A DNA stretch of 64,000 nucleotides from Acidovorax sp. (GCA_031277855.1 JAITLO010000038.1:1-64000), one strand, 5' to 3'. Shown: positions 33,948-43,665, counted from the first letter of the stretch. A program made the numbers and translations. Notes: generated by a model from the letters alone, not told the origin.

Positions 33948-34568
33948 ATGTCCCATCTCACCCTGTTTTATGCCCCCGGCACCTGCGCCCTGGCCACCCG
34001 TATTGCGCTGAACGAGGCCGGCGCCGACTACCAGCTGCAGTATGTGGACTTTGCCCAGGGCGCCCAGCGCAGCGCCGAGTACCTGGCGCTGAACCCGCTG
34101 GGCCGCGTGCCCGCCTTGCGCGTGGAAGACGGCACGGTGCTGACCGAGGCCGTGGCCCTGCTGCCCTATATCGCCCAGCGCTTTGCCAGCGCCCATCTGG
34201 CGCCCAGCGACCCGGTGCAGTTTGCCCGCATGCAAAGCTTTCACGGCTATCTGGCCAGCACCGTGCACGTGGCCCACGCCCACCGCAAGCGTGGCAGCCG
34301 CTGGGCCGATGACGAGCACGCCATCGCCGCCATGCAGGCCAAGGTGGCCAGCAATATGGCGGACTGCTTTGCCCTGATCGAAGAACACTGGCTGGGCCAC
34401 GGCCCCTGGGTCATGGGAGAGCAATACACCGTGGCCGATGGCTATCTGTTCACCATCAGCAGCTGGCTGGCCGGCGACGGTGTGGACATGGCGCATTTCC
34501 CGCGCGTGACCGAGCATTACCAGCGCATGCTGCAGCGGCCGGCGGTGCGGGCTGCGATGCATGATTGA
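33948..34568 (+). CDS. Glutathione S-transferase
   Basis: A 206-residue two-domain protein. The thioredoxin-like N-domain reads LTLFYAPGTCALATRIALNEAG, with the glutathione-site NPLGRVPALRVEDGTVLTEAVALLPYIA. The helical C-domain carries WVMGEQYTVADGYLFTISSW, the family's folding motif. The PGTCALA block with a cysteine at the active position points to the beta class of proteobacterial GSTs. Substrate unknown. The start MSHLTLF is where the family begins; a much longer frame upstream is antisense to radA and not credible. R8 follows four nt after the stop. Confidence 0.92.
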   Translation: MSHLTLFYAPGTCALATRIALNEAGADYQLQYVDFAQGAQRSAEYLALNPLGRVPALRVEDGTVLTEAVALLPYIAQRFASAHLAPSDPVQFARMQSFHGYLASTVHVAHAHRKRGSRWADDEHAIAAMQAKVASNMADCFALIEEHWLGHGPWVMGEQYTVADGYLFTISSWLAGDGVDMAHFPRVTEHYQRMLQRPAVRAAMHD

Positions 34569-34572
34569 GACA

Positions 34573-34678
34573 CCCCCCTGAGTCGCCTTCGGCGCCTTCC
34601 CCCCGCTCTCGCATCGCGATGCGATGCGGGCAGGGGGACGCTGCCAGCGCGGCGGGGCGGCCCTTGCGCGGCAGCCCT
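34573..34678 (+). repeat. R element, copy R8
   Basis: Long-form plus-strand copy, four nt after the GST stop. First hairpin CGCC/GGCG, middle GCATCGC/GCGATGC inside CCCCC/GGGGG, 3' arms GCTGCC/GGCAGC. Confidence 0.9.
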
Positions 34679-34762
34679 GGCGAATAGGGCTCTGCATGCG
34701 ACAGGGTGCTGTTGGCTTGGGTGTTCGGGGGAAGGTGGGGATGGGGCCCGGCCCCGGCATTT

Positions 34763-34800
34763 CGCCCTCTCCCGCTTGCGGGAGAGGGTTGGGGTGAGGG
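34763..34800 (-). repeat. S palindrome, copy S5
   Basis: Minus-strand S copy with stem CCCTCTCCCGC/GCGGGAGAGGG, fully paired. It is 84 bp from R8, between convergent genes. Confidence 0.88.
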
Positions 34801-34850
34801 TTCGGTTGCGGGGCAGCCACACACAGCAGTGCAGCAGCTTCCGCCTGCGC

Positions 34851-35660
34851 TTACGCCTCCTCCACCAACTCCGCGTGGTGGGCCGCGTCGCCGCGCTTCC
34901 AGTAGGCGGCGATGCGCATATGCTTGGGGGACGCGCCTTTGTCCTTGAGCACGCTGCGGAGGGCAGCCATCTCGCTGTGTTCGCCGGCGGCCCAGATATA
35001 GCCCTCGGCTGGAGGCAGTGGCAAGGCGGCGGCGGCCTCGGCCAGGTCGTCCACCCATTGCAAGTCCATCTGGGCGGGGCTATACAGCGGCCGGCGGTCC
35101 ACCGCTGACAGTTTCATGCGCACGGTAACCCGGGCCTCTGCAGGTAGCTCGGCCAGGCGACGCTCGATGGCGGGCAGGGCGCTGTCGTCGCCCAGCAGCC
35201 AATGCCAGGCATAGCCCTTGGGAATCACCAGGCTGCCACGCGGGCCGGCCACGCCCACCCAGTGGCCCATGGGCGCAGTGCGTGCCCATTGGGCGGCCGG
35301 GCCGGTGTCGTGGATGGCGAACTCCAGCACCAGCAGACCTTGCTCGGTATCCCAGCGCACCGGGGTGTAATCGCGCGCCACGGGGCGTTCGCCGTTGAAA
35401 TGCGGCTTGCCATCCACCAGCTCGGGCAGGCCGGGGCGCTGCTGGCCTGGGCCTGCCAGCAGCAATTTGACATGGTCGTCAAAGCCATCGCTGCGAAAGC
35501 TACCGAGGTCGGCAGCGCCCAAAATAATGCGCACAAAGCCAGGGCTGAGGCGTTCACGCGCCAGCAGCTGCATATGGCGGGCGGCAAATTCATGGCGTAC
35601 ACGCTGCACACGCAGCGCGGTAGAGGCCTGGTCGGAGGTGGTGGTAGGGGTGGCGTCCAT
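34851..35660 (-). CDS. Siderophore-interacting protein (FAD-dependent ferric reductase)
   Basis: A 269-residue flavoprotein of the ViuB/YqjH family, which releases iron by reducing ferric siderophores in the cytoplasm with NAD(P)H. The FAD motif RDYTPVRWD is near residue 95, MGHWVGVAGPRGSL binds the diphosphate, and LLGDDSALPAIERRL plus YIWAAGEHSEM form the NAD-binding half. The YqjH/SIP layout and length agree. It is divergent from a MarR regulator across 102 bp that contain two palindromes, so iron- or ligand-responsive control by that regulator is likely. Confidence 0.9.
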   Translation of the reverse strand: MDATPTTTSDQASTALRVQRVRHEFAARHMQLLARERLSPGFVRIILGAADLGSFRSDGFDDHVKLLLAGPGQQRPGLPELVDGKPHFNGERPVARDYTPVRWDTEQGLLVLEFAIHDTGPAAQWARTAPMGHWVGVAGPRGSLVIPKGYAWHWLLGDDSALPAIERRLAELPAEARVTVRMKLSAVDRRPLYSPAQMDLQWVDDLAEAAAALPLPPAEGYIWAAGEHSEMAALRSVLKDKGASPKHMRIAAYWKRGDAAHHAELVEEA

Positions 35661-35679
35661 GCGCGCTCCTGCTTAGAAT

Positions 35680-35724
35680 GTTGATTTAGTCAACAAGATA
35701 TCCGAATGTGATTGACTTTGTCAA
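35680..35724. promoter_or_regulatory. Twin MarR-type operators
   Basis: Two inverted repeats, GTTGA-TTTAG-TCAAC (35680-35694) and TTGAC-TTT-GTCAA (35712-35724), have centres about 31 bp apart, three helical turns, so they lie on one face of the DNA. They sit between the divergent flavoprotein and MarR genes and probably bind the MarR product, repressing both directions. Confidence 0.7.
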
Positions 35725-35762
35725 CAACATTCCCATACGCCAACCCCGCGTAAAAAAGCCCG

Positions 35763-36275
35763 ATGGAAAACACCCCCTTGCCCTCTGCCGTGCTGGACAC
35801 CTTGCATGACCTGACACTGGCCTACCGCCGCCAGATGCGCGCCATCCTGGAGGCCCAGCCCTTGCCTCTGCCGCTGACGCCCAATGAGCTGAAACTGCTG
35901 CTCTACGTGGGCCGCCACCCGCTGTGCACCCACAAAGACCTGGTGGCCTATACCGGCGCCGACAAGGCCCAGGTGGCACGCATGCTGCAGCAAATGGAAA
36001 CCGCCCAATGGCTGGAGCGCGTACCCCATCCGCAAGACAAGCGCAGCCGCTGCCTGCGCCTGAGCACCCAGGGCGATGCGGCCTACACCGCCTTGCGCAA
36101 CCACCGCAACGCGCTGGGTGAGCAGATGCTGCAGAGCATGCCTGCCGTGCAACAGCATGACACGCTGGCCAGCCTGCGCCAGATGCATGCCCAGCTGCTG
36201 GCCTTGCCCCTGCCCCGCCGCGCAGACGGCAGCACCCCCGATATCTGCGAGCACCCCAACCCGCTACACGACTGA
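35763..36275 (+). CDS. MarR family transcriptional regulator
   Basis: A 170-residue winged-helix dimer-type repressor. Residues about 40-105 form the DNA-binding region: LTPNELKLLLYVGRHPLCTHKDLVAYTGADKAQVARMLQQME, then the wing VPHPQDKRSRCLRLSTQG, matching the MarR pattern closely. The long helices at both ends make the dimer. It is divergent from the siderophore-interacting protein gene with two palindromes between. By analogy with YqjI/YqjH-type pairs in other bacteria it may respond to a metal or ligand, which is an inference. Confidence 0.9.
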   Translation: MENTPLPSAVLDTLHDLTLAYRRQMRAILEAQPLPLPLTPNELKLLLYVGRHPLCTHKDLVAYTGADKAQVARMLQQMETAQWLERVPHPQDKRSRCLRLSTQGDAAYTALRNHRNALGEQMLQSMPAVQQHDTLASLRQMHAQLLALPLPRRADGSTPDICEHPNPLHD

Positions 36276-36386
36276 CCAGTCGCCGCGAGACTGTCTACCC
36301 CTGTTCCCAGCTGAGAACGTGTTCAAAGTCTCCTCGCGGCGCAGCTGGAAGAGGCGTAAAGCGACTACGCTGCTGTGTGCAGCGAA

Positions 36387-36424
36387 CCCTCACCCCCACC
36401 CTCTCCCGCAAGCGGGCGAGGGAG
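36387..36424 (+). repeat. S palindrome, copy S6
   Basis: Core CCCTCTCCCGCAAGCGGG then CGAGGGAG, as in S2. It is 44 bp from R9. The region 36276-36386 upstream has no gene, only an imperfect CGCCGCGAGAC hairpin. Confidence 0.88.
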
Positions 36425-36468
36425 CAGGTCAAGGTGCGCAACGTACAAAACTGGCACGCCCAGGCCAG

Positions 36469-36562
36469 AGACACCGCGCAAGGGCCGCCCCGCAGGGCCG
36501 GTATCGTCCCCCTCCCTCGCGCAGCGAGAGAGAGGGGGAAGGCGCGTCAGCGCCTCAGGGGG
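36469..36562 (-). repeat. R element, copy R9
   Basis: Minus-strand copy whose opening CCCCCTGA encodes the last proline and stop of alr. The middle hairpin is CTCGC/GCGAG, and 3' arms ATACC/GGTGT (with G-T pairing). TGGGCGTGCCAGTTTTG follows. Confidence 0.88.
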
Positions 36563-37652
36563 TGCATGTAAAAGGTACCCGCGGCGCCACCGCACACATC
36601 AGCTCATAGCCCACGGTGCCTGCGGCTGCAGCCACTTCATCGATGGGCAGCTGGGCTCCATTGCCGGCCACGCCCCACAGCGTGACCTCGCTGCCTATGC
36701 CGGCGTCGGGCACAGGGGTCAGATCCACATTCAGCATGTCCATGCTGACGCGGCCCAGCACCCGGGTGCGCACGCCGTTCACCAGCACCGGCGTGCCGGT
36801 GCCGCAGTGGCGCGGATAGCCATCTGCATAGCCGCAGGCCACGATGCCGGTGCGCATGGGGCCGTCGGCGGTAAAGGTGGAGCCATAGCCCACGGTGTCG
36901 CCTGCTGCCAGTTGCTGCACACCGATCACCTGGGTGGACAAGGTCATGGTGGGCTGCAGCCCCCAATCCGCAGCGCTGTGGGTGGGGTAATCGGGTGCGC
37001 TGCCATACAGCACGATGCCGGGGCGTACCCAGTCGTTGCGCGTGCGGGCCTCCATGCCATGCAGCAAGGTGGCGGCACTGTTGCACACGCTGCGCTCGCC
37101 CGGCAGGTCTTGGGTGGCGTGCAGGAAAACGCCCAGCTGGTGCTCTATACCGCGTGGGCCGTCGGCGTCGCTGAAGTGGGTGATGAAGGAGATTTCCTCC
37201 ACCTGCGTCAGCGCATTCAGCCGGGCATAGGCGCTGCGAAAGCGCTCGGGGGTGAAGCCCAGGCGGTTCATGCCGCTGTTCATTTTCAAGAACACGCGGT
37301 GGGGCATCTGCGTTTTATGGGCGGCCAGCCAGTCGATCTGCTGGTCGCAGTGCACCGAATGCCACACACCCAGGCGCGAGCACAGCTCCAGGTCCCGGGC
37401 CTCGAATACCCCTTCCAGCAGCAGAATCGGGCCGCGCCAGCCCAGGCGGCGCAGGCGCTCGGCCTCGGACAGCTCCAGCAGGGCAAAGCCGTCGGTGGCG
37501 CGCAAGCCTTCGAACACATGCTCTATGCCATGGCCGTAGGCATTGGCCTTGACCACCGCCCACAAACGCGCATCGGGAGCGGCCTGGCGTGCGCGCTCCA
37601 GGTTGTGGCGCAGGGCTTGCGAGTGGATGGTGGCCTGTATGGGACGTGGCAT
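36555..37652 (-). CDS. alr: Alanine racemase
   Basis: A 365-residue fold-type III PLP enzyme that interconverts L- and D-alanine for peptidoglycan. The PLP lysine is K35 ([10 protein letters not shown]). The C-terminal beta domain contains [15 protein letters not shown] with the catalytic tyrosine, then [12 protein letters not shown]. Family length is matched. I start at [12 protein letters not shown], the usual opening; upstream in-frame residues are hydrophobic and atypical. The stop codon and last proline are supplied by repeat copy R9. Divergent from lplT. Confidence 0.95.
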   Translation of the reverse strand: MPRPIQATIHSQALRHNLERARQAAPDARLWAVVKANAYGHGIEHVFEGLRATDGFALLELSEAERLRRLGWRGPILLLEGVFEARDLELCSRLGVWHSVHCDQQIDWLAAHKTQMPHRVFLKMNSGMNRLGFTPERFRSAYARLNALTQVEEISFITHFSDADGPRGIEHQLGVFLHATQDLPGERSVCNSAATLLHGMEARTRNDWVRPGIVLYGSAPDYPTHSAADWGLQPTMTLSTQVIGVQQLAAGDTVGYGSTFTADGPMRTGIVACGYADGYPRHCGTGTPVLVNGVRTRVLGRVSMDMLNVDLTPVPDAGIGSEVTLWGVAGNGAQLPIDEVAAAAGTVGYELMCAVAPRVPFTCTP

Positions 37653-37793
37653 GGCAGAAGTCAGAGCTAGGGAAAAGAAGTACAGAATTCTGGCACTCCC
37701 TGCGCAGGGCTGCGTGATATAACCGCCAGTCACTTTGCCCCCAGGTTCAGAATAGCGCTGTCATTAGCTCTTCTAATAGCGATCTCCCTCTCC

Positions 37794-39083
37794 ATGAAGC
37801 GCGGTTTCTACACCATCATGTCGGCGCAGTTCTTCAGCTCGCTGGCCGACAATGCCTTGTTTGTCACCGCGGTCGAGCTGCTACGCACCTCCGGCGCCCC
37901 CGAATGGCAACGTGCGGCCCTGGTGCCCATGTTCGCCCTGTTCTATGTGATCTTGGCGCCCTTTGTGGGCGCTTTTGCCGACGCCTTGCCCAAGGGCCGG
38001 GTGATGTTCATCAGCAATGCCATCAAGGTGGCAGGTTGTCTGATGATGCTGATAGGCCACCACCCGCTGCTGGCCTATGCCGTGGTGGGCCTGGGCGCCG
38101 CCGCGTACTCACCCGCCAAATACGGCATCCTCACCGAGTTGTTGCCGCCCTCTCAGCTGGTCAAGGCCAATGGCTGGATCGAGGGGCTGACCATCACCTC
38201 CATTATTTTGGGTGTGCTGCTGGGCGGCCAGTTGGTGGGCCCCATGGTGGCCCCCCATCTGGTGGCACTGAACCTGCCCTTTGTGGACAACCCTGCCGAG
38301 GCAGCCATTGCCCTGCTGATCTTTGTCTACGCCCTGGCCGCTGCATTCAATCTGCGCATCCCCCGCACCTCGGCAGCCCTGGTGCCCATGCGCCAGCACC
38401 CCGGGCAAAGCCTGGTGGGCGCCACGCTGGCGCTGCTGCCGGATTTCTGGGACTGCAACCGCCGCCTGTGGCGCGATAAGTTAGGCCAGATCTCGCTGTC
38501 TACCACCACCTTGTTCTGGGGCGTGTCCGGCAATCTGCGCTACATCGTGCTGGCCTGGGCTGCCGTGGCCCTGGGCTATGGCACCACCCAGGCCTCTGCC
38601 CTGGTGGGCGTGGTGGCCATAGGTACGGCTGCCGGCGCGGTGCTGGCCTCCATGCGCATGCGCCTGCAGCACGCCACACGGGTGATTCCCATGGGCATTG
38701 CCATGGGCCTGCTGGTGATCTGCATGAATTTCATCGGCCATCTGTGGATTGCGATCCCCTTCCTGGTGCTGCTGGGGGCTCTGGGCGGTTTTCTGGTGGT
38801 GCCCATGAATGCCCTGCTGCAGCACCGCGGCCATGACCTCATGGGCGCAGGCCGCTCGATTGCGGTGCAGAATTTCAACGAGCAGGCCTGCATACTGGGC
38901 CTGGGCGGGCTGTATGCATTGGCCACCATGCTGGGCGTCTCGGCCTATGGCGCCATCACCGGCTTTGGCCTGATCGTGGCCGTCACCATGTGGTTGATCG
39001 GCCGCTGGTACGTGTACAACTGCCGCCATCATGGCGGCGAAGTGCGCCGGCTGCTGACCATTGCCCGCCACGATCACCACTGA
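37794..39083 (+). CDS. lplT: Lysophospholipid transporter LplT
   Basis: A 429-residue MFS flippase that moves lysophospholipids such as 2-acyl-glycerophosphoethanolamine inward for re-acylation. It opens MKRGFYTIMSAQFFSSLADNALF and has AYSPAKYGILTELLPPSQLVKANGWIEG, both characteristic of LplT, plus GAGRSIAVQNFNEQACILGLGGLY near the end. In E. coli it pairs with the acyltransferase Aas; no aas gene is adjacent here. There is no strong ribosome site. A terminator follows. Confidence 0.9.
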   Translation: MKRGFYTIMSAQFFSSLADNALFVTAVELLRTSGAPEWQRAALVPMFALFYVILAPFVGAFADALPKGRVMFISNAIKVAGCLMMLIGHHPLLAYAVVGLGAAAYSPAKYGILTELLPPSQLVKANGWIEGLTITSIILGVLLGGQLVGPMVAPHLVALNLPFVDNPAEAAIALLIFVYALAAAFNLRIPRTSAALVPMRQHPGQSLVGATLALLPDFWDCNRRLWRDKLGQISLSTTTLFWGVSGNLRYIVLAWAAVALGYGTTQASALVGVVAIGTAAGAVLASMRMRLQHATRVIPMGIAMGLLVICMNFIGHLWIAIPFLVLLGALGGFLVVPMNALLQHRGHDLMGAGRSIAVQNFNEQACILGLGGLYALATMLGVSAYGAITGFGLIVAVTMWLIGRWYVYNCRHHGGEVRRLLTIARHDHH

Positions 39084-39119
39084 CTCCCGCCTCGCCTTCT
39101 TCCTTTGTTTTCATAGCAC

Positions 39120-39154
39120 CCGGCGCAGGCACCACCTGCGCCGGTTTCGTTTTT
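39120..39154 (+). terminator. Intrinsic terminator after lplT
   Basis: CCGGCGCAGG (39120-39129) pairs perfectly with CCTGCGCCGG (39135-39144), and TTTCGTTTTT follows. The next gene's ATG is only four bases after the T-run. Confidence 0.88.
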
Positions 39155-39158
39155 AGCC

Positions 39159-40046
39159 ATGTCTCCCTCTGCACCCTATTTCGCTTTGCTGTTCAATGCC
39201 ATGGTCTGGGGCCTGTCCTGGTGGCCCTTCAAGACCATGCATGCAGCCGGCCTGGCCGCGCCCTGGGCCACCTCGTTGATCTATGGCGCCCTGGTGCTGG
39301 GCACCACGCTGCTGGTGCCGCGGGCCTGGAAGGTGCTGCTGGCCCAACCGGCGCTGTGGCTGCTGGCGTTGTCGTCCGGGCTGACGAATGTAGCCTTCAA
39401 CACCGCCAGCTCCACCGGCGATGTGGTGCGGGTGATCTTGCTGTTCTATCTCATGCCCGCCTGGGCCGTGCTGCTGGCCTGGCGCTTTCTGGGCGAACGC
39501 CCCACGCCCCAGGGTCTGCTGCGCCTGGCCCTGGCCTTTGGCGGCATGGCCCTGGTCATCGTGCCCGCCGGCGCCAGCTGGCACAGCCTGACGGCCGACA
39601 TCGCCCTGCCCGACTACCTGGCGCTGTTTGGCGGGTTCTGCTTTGCCGCCACCAATGTCATCCTGCGCCGTACCAACGATGTGCCCGGCACCTCGCGCAT
39701 GCTGGCCATGTTTCTGGGCTGCACCCTCATGGGCCTGGCGACCGCCACGGTGGGCTACAAGCTGGGCATGCTGCACGGTCTGCCTGCGCTGCAGACCAGC
39801 TGGGTGCTGTGCGCCGTGGGCATGGCCATGCTGGTGTCGGTGGGCAACTGGGCGCTGCAATACGGTGCGGCCCGCTTGCCCACGGCCACCACATCGCTGG
39901 TCATGCTGTCCGAAGTGCTGTTTGCCACGCTTTCGGCCTGGCTGCTGGGCGCGACCGAGCTGACCCCGCGCATGCTGCTGGGCGGGGCGCTCATCATCAG
40001 CGGAGCCCTGCTGGCCGCCCTGCAGGGGCGCCGCCGCAAGGCTTGA
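39159..40046 (+). CDS. EamA/DMT family permease
   Basis: A 295-residue membrane protein with ten hydrophobic segments and two EamA repeats (FNAMVWGLSWWPFKTMHAAG at the start, and SLVMLSEVLFATLSAWLLGATEL near the end). Substrate unknown. The ATG is placed at 39159, four bases after the lplT terminator T-run, leaving no room for a ribosome site, so translation may be leaderless from a start within the terminator region or begin at a later codon. The glutathione peroxidase gene follows after about 78 bp. Confidence 0.85.
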   Translation: MSPSAPYFALLFNAMVWGLSWWPFKTMHAAGLAAPWATSLIYGALVLGTTLLVPRAWKVLLAQPALWLLALSSGLTNVAFNTASSTGDVVRVILLFYLMPAWAVLLAWRFLGERPTPQGLLRLALAFGGMALVIVPAGASWHSLTADIALPDYLALFGGFCFAATNVILRRTNDVPGTSRMLAMFLGCTLMGLATATVGYKLGMLHGLPALQTSWVLCAVGMAMLVSVGNWALQYGAARLPTATTSLVMLSEVLFATLSAWLLGATELTPRMLLGGALIISGALLAALQGRRRKA

Positions 40047-40124
40047 AGTGGCTTGGCAGTGCATGGCAAGATGGCGCCTCGCTCATGGGGCCGCCACCGT
40101 GGCCCGGCTCAACCAGGAGGCAGC

Positions 40125-40625
<501 letters not shown>

Positions 40626-40705
40626 GCGCAGGGGATTGGTTTGCCGGGGCGGGCCTGAACAGGCCCAGCTGGCGCTAGCCCCAGCCCCACAACGGGTCAC
40701 CCACC

Positions 40706-40727
40706 AAAAAAGCCGCAATCAGGCTTT
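40706..40727 (-). terminator. Intrinsic terminator overlapping proQ stop
   Basis: On the minus strand AAAGCC pairs with GGCTTT followed by TTT; the 5' arm lies inside the last codons of the ProQ-like gene. Such overlap of coding sequence and terminator is compact but unremarkable. Confidence 0.7.
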
Positions 40728-41501
40728 CAGCTGTTTGGCGCGTTGGAGCTGACGCTGAACTTGGTGAACATTCATGCCATACATATCGGCAAACGCCTCC
40801 ACGCTGTCCGCACCACTGCCCTCAAAAGCACGCAGCACGGCCTCGGCGCGGGCGTCTTGCGCGGCCACTTCGGCCAAGGCGGCTTCTACCACGGCCTGTG
40901 CAGCGGGGTCACGCAGCTGCACTTTTTCCAGGTAGGCATCGCGGTTCAGGCCGCTGGCCACAAAAGCCTGGCCGATGCGACGGGCCAGCTTGGCCTGCAG
41001 ATCTTCGCCATCGCGCGGCTTTTTGCGACGGAAGACTTCCATCAACGCGTGCAGCACATGCTCGGGCGCCATGGCTTCCACTTCCGCACCTTGCAGATCA
41101 TGGCGGGCCATGCCGGAGGCCACGGCATTCAGATAGCGGGTGGAGCGGGTGTGCAGCGCCAGCGCCTGCTTCAAACCGTCTTTTTCCAGCGCTTCGCCCA
41201 ATGCAGCTTGCAGGTCCTGAAAAATGCCGCGCTTGAGCGGCTTGGGGCTGTCACCGAACAGCGCCGGGTATTGCTGGGCCAGCTGCAGCAGCACCGGATG
41301 GGGTACGCGCGCGGGGCGGGCATTGGCTGCAGGCTGGGCTGCGGCAGGGCCGGCCGGCGCAGCGGCACGTCCCCGTCCGCCACGCCGGTTGCGGCGACGG
41401 GCGCCTGCTTCGGCCTGTACAGCCTGTACGGCGGATACGGGCTGCGCGGCAACGGCGTCGGTGGCCGGGGTTTCAGAAAGAGAGGACTGGGCTTCGGTCA
41501 T
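40719..41501 (-). CDS. ProQ/FinO family RNA-binding protein
   Basis: A 260-residue protein. Residues about 65-165 are the ProQ/FinO RNA-chaperone domain: HPVLLQLAQQYPALFGDSPKPLKRGIFQDL, then ALHTRSTRYLNAVASGMARHDLQG. N-terminal to it is a basic, flexible RRRNRRGGRGR stretch between Ala/Pro-rich segments. The C-terminal half is acidic and helical. Such proteins bind structured RNAs and pair small RNAs with messages. It lacks the beta-rich C-terminal Tudor-like domain of E. coli ProQ, and the architecture is that of FinO-like betaproteobacterial paralogues. Start MTEAQSSLSE by fit. Confidence 0.85.
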   Translation of the reverse strand: MTEAQSSLSETPATDAVAAQPVSAVQAVQAEAGARRRNRRGGRGRAAAPAGPAAAQPAANARPARVPHPVLLQLAQQYPALFGDSPKPLKRGIFQDLQAALGEALEKDGLKQALALHTRSTRYLNAVASGMARHDLQGAEVEAMAPEHVLHALMEVFRRKKPRDGEDLQAKLARRIGQAFVASGLNRDAYLEKVQLRDPAAQAVVEAALAEVAAQDARAEAVLRAFEGSGADSVEAFADMYGMNVHQVQRQLQRAKQLKA

Positions 41502-41606
41502 GGGCAGGCCATTGGCGACAAAAAACAAGCCCGCCATCATGCCAGCATTGGCGCGGCAGCGGGTAGCAGCGACGGCGGAGCTTGGCTACAGCGCGGGGGT
41601 ACCGCT

Positions 41607-42854
41607 TCAGCACAAGGCCTGGTCGAGTATTTCCACCCAATGCTTCACGGGCACCGAAGTGCCGGCCTGCAAATGGGTAATGCAGCCGATATTGGCCGAC
41701 AAGATGGCCGCCGGCGCATCGCCTTCAAAGGCCTCGTCCAGCGCATGCAGCTTGCGTGTGCGCAGCTGCTGGGAAAGGTCGGACTGCAAGATGGAGTAGG
41801 TGCCAGCCGAGCCACAGCACAGATGCGACTCGGTGCGCGCCGTGCGCAGCTGAAAACCCAGCTTGCCCAGATTGGCCTCGACCACGCCCTTGAGCTTTTG
41901 CGCATGCTGCAGCGTGCAGGGCGGGTGGTAGGCCATGGGCTGCGGGGGCACCCGGGCGCGGCCGGCCAGCTTGTCGGCCAGCTCGGGCAGCAGGGCCGGC
42001 AGCAGCTCGCTCAGATCGCGCGCCAGGGCGCTGACGCGCTCGGCCTTGGCGGCGTAGGCGGTATCGCCGCGCAGCGCATGGGCATAGTCCTTGACCATGG
42101 CACCACAGCCCGAGGCATTGCTGACAATGGCCTCCACCTGCCCGGCCTCCACCATGGGCCACCAGGCATCGATATTGGCGCGCATCTGGTCTCGCGCACT
42201 GTCCTGGTCGTTGAGGTGGAACTTGACTGCGCCACAGCAGCCAGCCTTGTCGGCAATCACGGTCTGAATGCCCACGGCATCCAGCACCCGCGCCGTGGCG
42301 TAGTTGATATTGGGCAGCATGGAGGGCTGGACACAGCCGGCCAGCAGCAGCACCTTGCGCACATGTTCACGCGTGGGCCAGACACCATGCTCGCTCTTGG
42401 GCGGCACCTTGGCCTGAAGGGCCTCGGGCAGCAGCGGGCGCACGGCCTGGCCCAGCTTCATGGCGGGTGCAAACAGCGGCGAGCTGATGCCCTCTTTCAG
42501 CGCCCAGCGCTTGACGCGCTCGCCCAGCGGGCGCGCCACTTTCTCGTCCACCACCTTGCGGCCTATGTCCACCAGATGGCCGTATTGCACGCCGCTGGGG
42601 CAGGTGGATTCGCAGTTGCGACAGGTCAGGCAGCGGTCCAAATGCTGCTGCGTGGCACGGGTGGGCGTGGCACCTTCCAGCACCTGCTTGATCAGGTAGA
42701 TGCGGCCGCGCGGACCATCGAGCTCGTCGCCCAGCTGCTGGTAGGTGGGGCAGGTGGCGGTGCAAAAGCCGCAGTGCACGCATTTGCGCAAAATGGCCTC
42801 GGCCTCCTGGCCTTCGGGCGTGCTGCAGTATTCGGGGGCAAGATTGGTCTGCAT
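41607..42854 (-). CDS. glcF: Glycolate oxidase iron-sulfur subunit
   Basis: The 415-residue subunit carries two 4Fe-4S clusters at the N-terminus (CVHCGFCTATCPTY about 26-39 and CLTCRNCESTCPSG about 76-89) and two CCG-type domains downstream (LLAGCVQPSMLPN, GCCGAVKFH, CCGSAGTYSI). It passes electrons from glycolate oxidation to the quinone pool. It is the last gene of an operon with glcE and an inserted DUF1275 gene, 27 bp away from the latter. The catalytic glcD is not in the window. Confidence 0.93.
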   Translation of the reverse strand: MQTNLAPEYCSTPEGQEAEAILRKCVHCGFCTATCPTYQQLGDELDGPRGRIYLIKQVLEGATPTRATQQHLDRCLTCRNCESTCPSGVQYGHLVDIGRKVVDEKVARPLGERVKRWALKEGISSPLFAPAMKLGQAVRPLLPEALQAKVPPKSEHGVWPTREHVRKVLLLAGCVQPSMLPNINYATARVLDAVGIQTVIADKAGCCGAVKFHLNDQDSARDQMRANIDAWWPMVEAGQVEAIVSNASGCGAMVKDYAHALRGDTAYAAKAERVSALARDLSELLPALLPELADKLAGRARVPPQPMAYHPPCTLQHAQKLKGVVEANLGKLGFQLRTARTESHLCCGSAGTYSILQSDLSQQLRTRKLHALDEAFEGDAPAAILSANIGCITHLQAGTSVPVKHWVEILDQALC

Positions 42855-42881
42855 GGAGTGGTCTCGTGGTCACGGCCGGGT

Positions 42882-43661
42882 TCAATGCCCGGTCTCATTC
42901 AGGTCGGGGTCTGCGGGCGAAAGACGGCCATAGCGCCAGTCGGCCCACAGGGGTGGAAGCGACACTGCCAGCAGCAGCAGTGCCAGGGGCAGCACACAGA
43001 TAAAGCCCAGGTGCTTGAAGCCCAGGGCCCCGGCAATGCCGCCGCCCACAAACATGCACAGCAGGCCGGCAAACAGGCGTACGCGCGCCCAGTTGGCCTG
43101 CACATAGTGCGGATCCTGCCGGCCCACACGGTTCCAGAACAGCATCTTGCCCAGCTCTATGCCCAGGTCGGTCAGCACGCCCGTCATGTGCGTGGTGCGT
43201 ATGGTGGCGCTGGACATCTTGGTCAGCGTGGCGTTTTGCACGCCCATGGTGAAAGCCACCAGCAGCACCGTCAGCGGTACGGTAAAGGGCGTGTGCCACA
43301 CCAGCGTGACCGCGCCCAGCAGACCAAAGACCAGCATCAGCCCGGACTCCAGCAGCAAGGGCAAGGCATAAATACTGCGCAGATGCAGCTGGTGCGCCCG
43401 GTTGACCAGCAGGGCCGACACTGTGGCCCCGCACAGAAAAGACAGCAATGCCCCCAGGGCCGCCAGCACCAAGGCCGTGTTGCCCAGCACCAGGTTGTCG
43501 GCCAGCATGGACAGAAAGCCCGTCATGTGGGAGGTGTAGAGGTGCAGCACCAAAAAGCCGCCGGCGTTGATGGCCCCGGCGTTGAAGGCCATCAGATAGC
43601 CCAGCGCCCGGTTGGAGGCTCCGGTGCGCTGGCGGGTGGTGAGCAGCAGCAGCCTGCGCAC
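42882..43661 (-). CDS. DUF1275 (YoaK) family membrane protein
   Basis: A 259-residue protein with about six hydrophobic segments. It matches the DUF1275 family: LGYLMAFNAGAINAGGFLVL, TSHMTGFLSMLADNL, FTMGVQNATLTKMSSATIRTTHMTGVLTDLG. Function is unproven; some think transport. I start at the GTG at 43661, four nt after the glcE TAA, with AAGG in between; the frame upstream runs through glcE antisense to translation and is not real. Its place between glcE and glcF is unusual and suggests a role linked to glycolate use. Confidence 0.78.
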   Translation of the reverse strand: MRRLLLLTTRQRTGASNRALGYLMAFNAGAINAGGFLVLHLYTSHMTGFLSMLADNLVLGNTALVLAALGALLSFLCGATVSALLVNRAHQLHLRSIYALPLLLESGLMLVFGLLGAVTLVWHTPFTVPLTVLLVAFTMGVQNATLTKMSSATIRTTHMTGVLTDLGIELGKMLFWNRVGRQDPHYVQANWARVRLFAGLLCMFVGGGIAGALGFKHLGFICVLPLALLLLAVSLPPLWADWRYGRLSPADPDLNETGH

Positions 43662-43665
43662 TGCC

